Positions 1-5,278 of a stretch of DNA of 7,166 nucleotides are shown piece by piece. A program made the translations under genes and the position numbers. The stretch is from Chitinophagaceae bacterium (GTDB taxonomy: Bacteria > Bacteroidota > Bacteroidia > Chitinophagales > Chitinophagaceae). Numbering within the stretch: position 1 is the stretch's first letter; each line of letters begins with the position of its first letter. The DNA lies in NCBI GenBank assembly GCA_947378615.1, contig CANCKV010000157.1, positions 1 to 7,166 of the forward strand, given 5' to 3'. Under the pieces are notes generated by a model, which did not search any database, was not told the origin of the DNA, and saw only the letters and a list, made by a program, of their open reading frames with translations.

Positions 1-620
1 AACATCCCAAATGGCTGATTGGATATAGTGATATAACTGTTTTGCATGCCCATATTAATCAACATCTTAGAATTGCCACTATTCATGCGCCTATGAGTGC
101 TGCATTCAACGATAATGGTTTCAAAAATGACTATGTACAGTCTATTAAAAAAGTGATAGAAGGAGAATCTTACTCTTACACAACTATTCATCATCGGTTG
201 AATAAAACAGGTATAGCTAAAGGTGAATTAATAGGAGGTAATCTAAGTATTATTGCTCATTTGATTGGTTCAAAATCAAGCTATTCTGACAAAGAAAAGA
301 TACTTTTCATTGAGGACATTGGGGAGTATCTTTATAATATTGATAGATTATTAGTGCAATTAAAAAGAAGTGGATTTTTACAGCAAACAGCAGGAATAAT
401 CATTGGAGGATTCACCGACCTAAAAGATACTACGATACCATTTGGTACAGATATTTATGAAATCATTAATTATCATATTAAAGATTTAGATTGTCCAATA
501 TGTTACGATTTTCCAGTTGGACACCAAACTAAGAACTTTGCTTTAAAAGTGGGGATTCATCATGAATTAAATGTTTCATCAAGTGGTGCATTATTAACGG
601 ATTTAACTCTTTGTAAATAA
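1..620 (+). CDS. ldcA: LD-carboxypeptidase (murein tetrapeptide carboxypeptidase, peptidase S66), 5' end outside window
   Basis: Cytoplasmic serine peptidase that removes the terminal D-Ala from L,D-linked murein tetrapeptides during peptidoglycan recycling. The reading frame is open from base 3, so the gene enters from the left; 205 residues are visible of a family length near 300, and roughly 95 N-terminal residues are missing. The TTG at 42 is an internal Leu, because the family motif PKWLIGYSDITVLH reads straight through it. Visible landmarks, numbered from base 3: the nucleophile-elbow motif GYSD with Ser9 (bases 27-29), ATIHAPM, the block LFIEDIGEYLYNIDRLL carrying the acidic residue of the triad (best candidate Glu104), and the C-terminal FPVGH with His174. 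The spacing from Ser to Glu to His fits the S66 Ser-Glu-His triad. All three residues are present, so the visible part looks functional. No terminator is evident after the TAA, and the next gene starts 170 bp downstream on the same strand. Confidence 0.93.
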   Translation, partial: HPKWLIGYSDITVLHAHINQHLRIATIHAPMSAAFNDNGFKNDYVQSIKKVIEGESYSYTTIHHRLNKTGIAKGELIGGNLSIIAHLIGSKSSYSDKEKILFIEDIGEYLYNIDRLLVQLKRSGFLQQTAGIIIGGFTDLKDTTIPFGTDIYEIINYHIKDLDCPICYDFPVGHQTKNFALKVGIHHELNVSSSGALLTDLTLCK

Positions 621-728
621 TAAAAGCGAGTTTACCGAAATTACAATTCTCAGGCGTCAATATCGGATATTTTCGCATCTTTCACCATAATCCTGAATAC
701 TGTAAGGATGAAATTCACCATTAATTCA

Positions 729-760
729 ATTGGATTGATTCATTTAAACTGCTATTTTAG
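729..760 (+). promoter_or_regulatory. possible Bacteroidota-type promoter for the outer-membrane protein gene
   Basis: ATTG (729-732), a 20-bp spacer and TATTTTAG (753-760) resemble the Bacteroidota -33/-7 elements TTTG and TAnnTTTG, with one mismatch in each box. Transcription would start near 767, giving a short leader of about 24 nt before the ATG at 791. In an AT-rich spacer such matches arise by chance, so this is a candidate only. Confidence 0.3.
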
Positions 761-790
761 GTTACATGACTTTATTTTTAAATTTATTAG

Positions 791-2032
791 ATGACTAAAA
801 AACATATTACTCTGTTTCTTCTTTTTAGTATCTTTTACAACTTTGTTTTTGCTCAAAACAAATCAACATCAAATGCTCAACATCATGATTCTACAATAAA
901 ATATGTTTGTGATTCATCTAAATTGCTTGATTTAGGGGATGTGATTAATAGACTCTCCAAAAAGAAAAAAGGAAACTCAGACTTAAGTAATAGCCAACCA
1001 AAACAGTACCATTTCTCATTTGTACCTGCTCTAGGATATACTTTACAAACTGGATTCGCAGGAATTGTAAGTGCTAACCTTGCCTATAAAACGGATAATA
1101 ACCCTGACACTAAAATGTCGAGTATCACAACAAGCTTTACTTATTCTCAATACCATCAATCAATCATTCCCTTACAAGCAGATATTTGGACGAAGAACAA
1201 TGAATATAACTTTGTTTCGGATAATCGCTTTATTCAATATCCCTCTGACATCTACGGTTTAGGAGGTAGAACTGACCCAAATAAAGGGGTTACCATTAAC
1301 TTTTCAGGATTAAAACTTCACGAAACAGTTTTCAAATCGGTTACAAAAGACTTATATGTTGGAATTGGATTGTATTATGACAAATTTTGGAATATCGCAG
1401 CAATTGATTCCTTAAAAAAAAGAACTGCATTACAATTTGGAAAGGAATTGGGAACTAAAGAAATATCATCTGGCATTGCGCTTAAACTGTTATACGACAA
1501 TCGATTAAATCAGCTTGCCCCTTCTAATGGATGGTATATCAATACAGTCTTTCGACCAAATTTCATTTTCTTGGGCAGCCAAACAAATTGGCAATCACTT
1601 ATGATTGATGTGAGAAAATATATCACCTTTCCTAGAAATTCCGACAATGTATTATGCTTTTGGAACTTAGATTGGATGACAACTAAAGGAACGCCCCCTT
1701 ACTTGATTTTGCCAAGTACTGGATGGGATGACCAATACAATTCAGGTAGGGGTTATATTCAAGGACGTTTTAGAGGTGATAATATGTACTATTTTGAAAG
1801 TGAATATCGATTTAAAATTTCTAATAACGGGCTTTTCGGAGGAGTGGTATTTGGAAATTTGGAGAGATTCTCAGGTGAGATTTCTAAGCAGTTTAGCAAT
1901 ATTGCACCTGGAGCAGGGGTAGGATTTAGAATTAAACTAAATAAATTTTCTGGTGCGAACCTTTGTGTTGATTATGGCTTGGGAGAGAATGGTTCAAAAG
2001 GATTCTTTGTTAATTTGGGGGAAGTGTTCTAG
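791..2032 (+). CDS. outer-membrane beta-barrel protein, Omp85/BamA-TamA surface-antigen type without POTRA domains
   Basis: Predicted outer-membrane barrel of 413 residues. Residues 1-21 form a Sec signal peptide: positive start MTKKH, hydrophobic core to about residue 20, and cleavage probably after FVFA, leaving an N-terminal Gln. Residues 22-70 are a polar, lysine- and serine-rich linker. From about 73 the protein alternates aromatic and hydrophobic residues in beta-strand fashion to a C-terminal Phe (EVF), as expected for a BamA-recognised barrel. The segment GRGYIQGRFRG (about 319-329) resembles the conserved RGF/RGY-type loop of the Omp85 barrel domain, and LLYDNRLNQLAPSNGWYI (233-250) resembles the strand usually reading 'DtRdn...P.kG.y' in this family. 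No POTRA domain fits into the 50-residue linker, so it is not BamA itself. The substrate or role is unknown; related short Bacteroidota proteins are annotated as BamA/TamA-family proteins. The ATG is supported by the signal peptide and has no Shine-Dalgarno sequence. Confidence 0.85.
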   Translation: MTKKHITLFLLFSIFYNFVFAQNKSTSNAQHHDSTIKYVCDSSKLLDLGDVINRLSKKKKGNSDLSNSQPKQYHFSFVPALGYTLQTGFAGIVSANLAYKTDNNPDTKMSSITTSFTYSQYHQSIIPLQADIWTKNNEYNFVSDNRFIQYPSDIYGLGGRTDPNKGVTINFSGLKLHETVFKSVTKDLYVGIGLYYDKFWNIAAIDSLKKRTALQFGKELGTKEISSGIALKLLYDNRLNQLAPSNGWYINTVFRPNFIFLGSQTNWQSLMIDVRKYITFPRNSDNVLCFWNLDWMTTKGTPPYLILPSTGWDDQYNSGRGYIQGRFRGDNMYYFESEYRFKISNNGLFGGVVFGNLERFSGEISKQFSNIAPGAGVGFRIKLNKFSGANLCVDYGLGENGSKGFFVNLGEVF

Positions 2033-2067
2033 GAAATATGAATTATGAAATATGAAATATGAGTTTT
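2033..2067 (+). repeat. 7-bp tandem repeat array, GAAATAT family, forward copy
   Basis: Directly after the TAG of the outer-membrane protein gene the sequence runs in strict 7-bp steps. Units 1, 3 and 4 are GAAATAT, unit 2 is GAATTAT, and a fifth, degenerate unit is GAGTTTT. The same family occurs on the opposite strand at 3432-3473, beyond the kinase gene: the first three units here match the first three there (read from 3467 leftwards) with one mismatch in 21 bp. It contains no evident open frame or terminator. Confidence 0.75.
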
Positions 2068-2168
2068 TGTAGAAAGTTAGATTAATGTCTGTTTAAAGTT
2101 CGAATTACTATCATTTAAACAATCAAAAGTTCTCTAATCACATTATTATTTATTAACAATAAAGTTAA

Positions 2169-2202
2169 TTTAGTCATCCAAACAATTCATTTTATTACTT
2201 TA
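2169..2202 (+). promoter_or_regulatory. weak promoter candidate for the histidine kinase
   Basis: TTTA (2169-2172), a 22-bp spacer and TTACTTTA (2195-2202) lie just ahead of the ATG at 2208. The pattern ACTTTACGCCC then ATG resembles the short-leader arrangement (TAnnTTTGC, then ATG) frequent in Bacteroidota, but two of six conserved -7 positions differ. If used, the leader would be only a few bases long or absent. The rest of the 175-bp spacer holds the heptad array and otherwise nothing I recognise. Confidence 0.25.
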
Positions 2203-2207
2203 CGCCC

Positions 2208-3362
2208 ATGATTAAACAATGGCTAAACTGGAGAAGTGCTTTTGGACTCATCGCAGTACTGATTGTTGTAGGTACGATTTTTTATTCAGAATCACTAGCA
2301 ACAAAGATTGCTAAAGAAGAGCGGGATAATGTAGCGATTTGGGTGGAAGCACAAAAAACAATCCTTAACTCTTCCGATACTGCTAGTTTGAATCTTGCCA
2401 CGAAAATATCTAGTGGAAATATTAATATCCCAATCATTGAAACGGATGAGAATGACAAAATATCAAATAACTACCTCAATCTAGATACAATTGACGTTAA
2501 ATACAATAAAAATTATTTATCAGAAACGCTTGAATCATTCAAAGAATATGCTCCACCGATAGTACTAGTTATCAGCAAATCGCCTTATACAGCTAATAAA
2601 TATTATTACGGTCCGAGTTTGCTATTAACTGAAGTAAAATATTATCCTATTGTTCAATTATTCATTGTTTTCTTATTCATAGTCATTGTGATGCTTGCGC
2701 AGAGGGCAAATTATAACAGCCGACAAAATCAGGTTTGGGCAGGAATGGCAAAAGAAACTGCGCATCAATTGGGCACGCCTGTTAGTAGTCTTCAAGGATG
2801 GCTCGAGATGATGAAGGAAATGAAGGATATGGGGCCGATTACGACTGAAATGGAGAAGGATGTGAATAGATTGCTTTTGATAACCGATAGGTTTGGAAAA
2901 ATTGGTAGTATGCCAAATCTTGAAGAGAAAAACATCGTTGAACTAGTAGAAAACATGATGGATTATATCAAAAAAAGAGCGGGGGGAAATGTCAACTTTG
3001 AATTGAATACTTATGGAGAAACCTTCATACTCTCACTGATTTGTCCTCCGCTATTTGATTGGGTCATTGAAAATTTATTAAAGAACGCGCTTGATGCATT
3101 GGAAGGAAAGGGAAACATCTTGATAACGATAAAAGATGCTGCTGCCCAAATTATTATCGATGTTTCAGATTCTGGAAAAGGCATCACAAAAGCAAATGTT
3201 AATAAAGTATTCAATCCTGGGTTCTCTACTAAAAAAAGAGGTTGGGGATTAGGACTTACACTTACGAAACGAATTATTGAACAATATCATAAAGGACAGA
3301 TATTTGTTTTGCAAAGTGAAATTGGCAAGGGAACGACATTCCGAATCATATTGAACAAGTGA
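2208..3362 (+). CDS. membrane sensor histidine kinase (HisKA plus HATPase_c)
   Basis: Two-component sensor kinase of 384 residues. A transmembrane helix at about 11-29 and a second at about 146-165 enclose a periplasmic loop of about 115 residues that matches no sensor domain I recognise. There is no HAMP domain: the dimerisation helix follows within about 15 residues of the membrane. The H-box AKETAHQLGTPVSSLQGW carries the phospho-acceptor His186 in the HQLGTP form typical of Bacteroidota. The ATPase domain has the N-box IENLLKNALDAL (Asn293), the G1 box DVSDSGKGI (318-326), FNPGFSTKKRGWGLGLTLTKR covering the F and G2 boxes (about 335-355), and the G3 box GKGTTF (373-378), so all catalytic elements are intact. 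No response regulator lies within the window on either side, so it is an orphan here. The 175-bp upstream and 107-bp downstream spacers both contain 7-bp-period repeats. Confidence 0.93.
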   Translation: MIKQWLNWRSAFGLIAVLIVVGTIFYSESLATKIAKEERDNVAIWVEAQKTILNSSDTASLNLATKISSGNINIPIIETDENDKISNNYLNLDTIDVKYNKNYLSETLESFKEYAPPIVLVISKSPYTANKYYYGPSLLLTEVKYYPIVQLFIVFLFIVIVMLAQRANYNSRQNQVWAGMAKETAHQLGTPVSSLQGWLEMMKEMKDMGPITTEMEKDVNRLLLITDRFGKIGSMPNLEEKNIVELVENMMDYIKKRAGGNVNFELNTYGETFILSLICPPLFDWVIENLLKNALDALEGKGNILITIKDAAAQIIIDVSDSGKGITKANVNKVFNPGFSTKKRGWGLGLTLTKRIIEQYHKGQIFVLQSEIGKGTTFRIILNK

Positions 3363-3366
3363 AACA

Positions 3367-3408
3367 GTTATTAGTGGTTAGTTGTTAGTTATTAGTGGTT
3401 AGTAAATA
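3367..3408 (+). repeat. 7-bp tandem repeat array, GTNNTTA family
   Basis: Starting 5 bp after the kinase stop codon are six 7-bp steps: GTTATTA, GTGGTTA, GTTGTTA, GTTATTA, GTGGTTA and a degenerate GTAAATA. The first five fit GTNNTTA, and a 16-bp string repeats exactly at 3367-3382 and 3388-3403, so there is also a 21-bp (3 x 7) higher-order period. The unit differs from that of the neighbouring array at 3432 but has the same length. Confidence 0.75.
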
Positions 3409-3431
3409 AAGAAGATAGTCAATTTCACACA

Positions 3432-3473
3432 CATATTTCATAACTTATATTTCATAACTCATATTTCAAATGA
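3432..3473 (-). repeat. 7-bp tandem repeat array, GAAATAT family, inverted copy overlapping the waaA start
   Basis: On the plus strand three 14-bp copies follow each other: CATATTTCATAACT (3432-3445), TATATTTCATAACT (3446-3459) and CATATTTCAAATGA (3460-3473). On the minus strand these read as heptamers GAAATAT, GAGTTAT, GAAATAT, AAGTTAT and GAAATAT from 3467 to 3433, the same family as the array at 2033-2067 in opposite orientation. The third 14-bp copy contains the ATG of waaA. Confidence 0.75.
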
Positions 3474-4708
3474 AGCTCATCTACAATATATTCATCTGGA
3501 TTTATCCCATAGTGGCTCGTTTGATTAGTGGTCAAAATGAGAAGGCAAAGCTTTGGGTGGAGGGACGAAAAGACATCTTTGAGAAACTAGATGCAGCCTT
3601 TAAAGGGAATACTTCTCGGGTTATTTGGATTCATTGTTCCTCATTAGGTGAATTTGAACAAGGAAGACCTGTGATGGAAGCACTAAAAGAAAAAGATAGT
3701 TCTGCAAAAATATTGCTTACGTTCTTCTCTCCTTCTGGCTATGAAAACCGCAAAAACTATGCAGATGCTGATTGGATTTTTTATCTCCCGATGGATAGTA
3801 CAATCAATGCAGCACGTTTTTTTAGAATTGTAAAGCCCTCCCTGATACTATTTGTGAAATACGAGTTTTGGTATTATTATCTACAACAAGCTAAATTGCA
3901 AAACATCAAGACAGTACTTATATCTGGGGTATTTAGAGATAGTCAACCCTTTTTTAAATGGTATGGAGATTTCAATAGAGAAACACTTCAATTCTTTTCT
4001 TGGCTTTTTGTACAAAACAAAACTTCGGTCGAATTACTTCAAAGAGTCAATATAAAAAACAATGTGGCTATCAGCGGCGACACTCGATTTGATAGGGTAA
4101 TGACTATTGCCCTTCAATTTCAGCCACTTGACTTGATTGAAAAATTCATAGGCAACTCCGAACAAATTGTTGTGGCAGGAAGTACATGGTTAGAGGATGA
4201 CGAAGTTTTACATCATTACACATTAACCCATCCTGAAATTAAATTCATTATTGCCCCTCATGATATCCAAAAAAGTAGGATTGAAGAATGTAAAAAGCTT
4301 TATCCCAAAGCGATTACCTATTCCCAATTGAATGACGGCATAGAATCATTTGCATCAAACGTGCTGCTCATCGATAATATTGGAATGTTGAGCAAACTAT
4401 ATTTTTACGCAACGATTAGTTTTATTGGTGGAGGCTTTGGCGATGATGGTGTTCACAATGTATTAGAAGCGGCAGTATATAGCAAACCCGTTGTATTTGG
4501 AGAAGAATTTAGCAAATTTATTGAGGCGGTTGAATTGGTAGATTTGGAAGGAGGATTCAGCGTAAAAAACATACTTGAGTTGGAAATAATTCTTAATAAA
4601 CTTCTTTCAGATAATCTATTCTACAAGAAAAGTTGTAAAATAGCTGGTGATTATGTAAAAAACAATGCAGGTGCTACTAAAATAATATTAGAATACCTCA
4701 ATCATTGA
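3470..4708 (+). CDS. waaA: 3-deoxy-D-manno-octulosonic acid (Kdo) transferase, GT30
   Basis: Transfers Kdo from CMP-Kdo to the lipid A precursor at the inner face of the cytoplasmic membrane, starting the lipopolysaccharide core. The 412-residue length is normal for the family. The N-terminal hydrophobic stretch (residues 3-19) is the usual membrane anchor. HCSSLGEFEQGRP (55-67) contains the catalytic-base glutamate Glu61, and KYEFW (130-134) is the Bacteroidota form of the second conserved active-site motif. Further family blocks are SGDTRFDRV (202-210), AGSTWLEDDE (236-245, nucleotide-side loop), and GGGFGDDGVHNVLEAA (320-335), followed by the donor-site region PVVFG...KFIEA and a GGF turn. 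Whether it adds one or two Kdo residues cannot be read from sequence alone. It starts 107 bp after the kinase stop codon on the same strand; co-transcription is possible, but the repeats make an independent leader equally plausible. The ATG overlaps the last repeat unit and has no Shine-Dalgarno sequence. Confidence 0.95.
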   Translation: MKLIYNIFIWIYPIVARLISGQNEKAKLWVEGRKDIFEKLDAAFKGNTSRVIWIHCSSLGEFEQGRPVMEALKEKDSSAKILLTFFSPSGYENRKNYADADWIFYLPMDSTINAARFFRIVKPSLILFVKYEFWYYYLQQAKLQNIKTVLISGVFRDSQPFFKWYGDFNRETLQFFSWLFVQNKTSVELLQRVNIKNNVAISGDTRFDRVMTIALQFQPLDLIEKFIGNSEQIVVAGSTWLEDDEVLHHYTLTHPEIKFIIAPHDIQKSRIEECKKLYPKAITYSQLNDGIESFASNVLLIDNIGMLSKLYFYATISFIGGGFGDDGVHNVLEAAVYSKPVVFGEEFSKFIEAVELVDLEGGFSVKNILELEIILNKLLSDNLFYKKSCKIAGDYVKNNAGATKIILEYLNH

Positions 4709-4827
4709 AACTTAATAGAATCATTTGATAAACACAAAAGCTTATTCCCTTTCATAGAAGAGTATCTGCCTACCCTATTAATCAATACTTTTCAGATGCA
4801 TTAATTTACGAACTTCAATTATCTCTA

Positions 4828-5278
4828 CTACATTGCCCTACTAGCTATTTTTTGCTGAGCAATTTCCACTGCTTTATGAAGTTTTTCTTGCAGTAATTTT
4901 TGCGATGGCAGAATGGTAAGAAAATCTGCTACCCTGATATTACTTTTATCTAATTGCAACAGTTCAATATGTTCTTCACTTTTTCCTGTGCAAAGTATCA
5001 ATCCTATTGGTGTAGTTTCCCCTTCCACCATTTCATATTTTTCTAGGTATCGAAGATATAGCATTGATTGTAGTCGTTCCCTAAAAACCAGAACTCTCCA
5101 TTTTTCATGTATGCATAATTGGGTATAAAAAGACCTTTTTAGATAGTCCTCAATAGGCAAAATCACTAGAATATGTGTCCAATTCAATTGTAGTATCAGT
5201 GATACTACAATTGAATTATCAGGGAATACTTCAGCGACTTTATTACAATGATATAATTGTCTGATTCTTCATCCAGTT
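4828..5278 (-). pseudogene. decayed YhcG/DUF1016-family PDDEXK nuclease gene, internally deleted
   Basis: The family normally has about 340-370 residues: an N-terminal DUF1016/YhcG_N region and a C-terminal PDDEXK nuclease domain; members often sit near restriction-modification or defence genes. Read from right to left, recognisable sequence starts right at the ATPase stop codon. It passes an apparent one-base frameshift with a TGA at 5271-5269, then runs open from 5268 as RIRQLYHCNKVAEVFPD and on through QLNWTHILVILPIEDYLKRSFYTQ, with the usual RERLQSMLY. At about 5056 it jumps straight to LRYLEKYEMVEGE, TPIGLILCTGKSEEHIELLQLDKSNIRVADFL and LHKAVEIAQQKI, the far C-terminal part. From memory of the family, about 105 residues carrying the catalytic D/ExK core are missing between these blocks. 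The longest intact frame would start at TTG 5187, but that Leu is internal. A 119-residue product with no nuclease core is unlikely to be active; I cannot exclude a retained short protein. Confidence 0.82.
5181..5217. repeat. perfect 37-bp palindrome inside the YhcG remnant
   Basis: Arm AATTCAATTGTAGTATCA (5181-5198), a single central G (5199), and arm TGATACTACAATTGAATT (5200-5217) are exact reverse complements: 18 of 18 bases pair. It lies in the former coding frame, over the segment that reads NSIVVSLILQLN on the minus strand, so it was not originally an intergenic terminator. No T-run follows on the minus strand (a GGACAC stretch does) or on the plus strand, so a classical terminator is unlikely. 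See findings for how it may have arisen. Confidence 0.9.

Noticed and set aside
708..794. A 28-codon open frame MKFTINSIG... with an AAGG before its ATG, overlapping the outer-membrane protein start by ATGA.
   Set aside because: No recognisable product; the peptide is what AT-rich spacer would give, and Shine-Dalgarno-like strings carry little weight in this phylum.
1071..1262. Plus-strand open frames of 63-64 codons within the outer-membrane protein gene (here and at 1728-1922).
   Set aside because: They lie wholly inside a well-supported gene in another frame, with no family motifs.
3011..3214. Minus-strand open frame of 67 codons opposite the kinase ATPase domain.
   Set aside because: It is a shadow of the conserved N-box and G1-box coding sequence.
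3367..3473. A CRISPR array in the repeat-rich spacer before waaA.
   Set aside because: The repeats are 7- and 14-bp tandem units without unique spacers, and no cas genes are present.
2033..3473. An insertion sequence or transposon with the inverted arrays as its ends.
   Set aside because: No transposase or target-site duplication; the only gene inside is a normal sensor kinase, and the repeats are internally tandem, unlike IS ends.
4828..5187. An intact 119-residue gene starting with TTG at 5187.
   Set aside because: Family-like sequence continues in frame upstream of this codon (RIRQLYHCNKVAEVFPD and onward), so the TTG is internal; the product would also lack the family's catalytic core.
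5181..5217. An intrinsic terminator between the converging waaA and ATPase transcripts.
   Set aside because: There is no T-run after the hairpin on either strand, and it lies in former coding sequence 470 bp past waaA.
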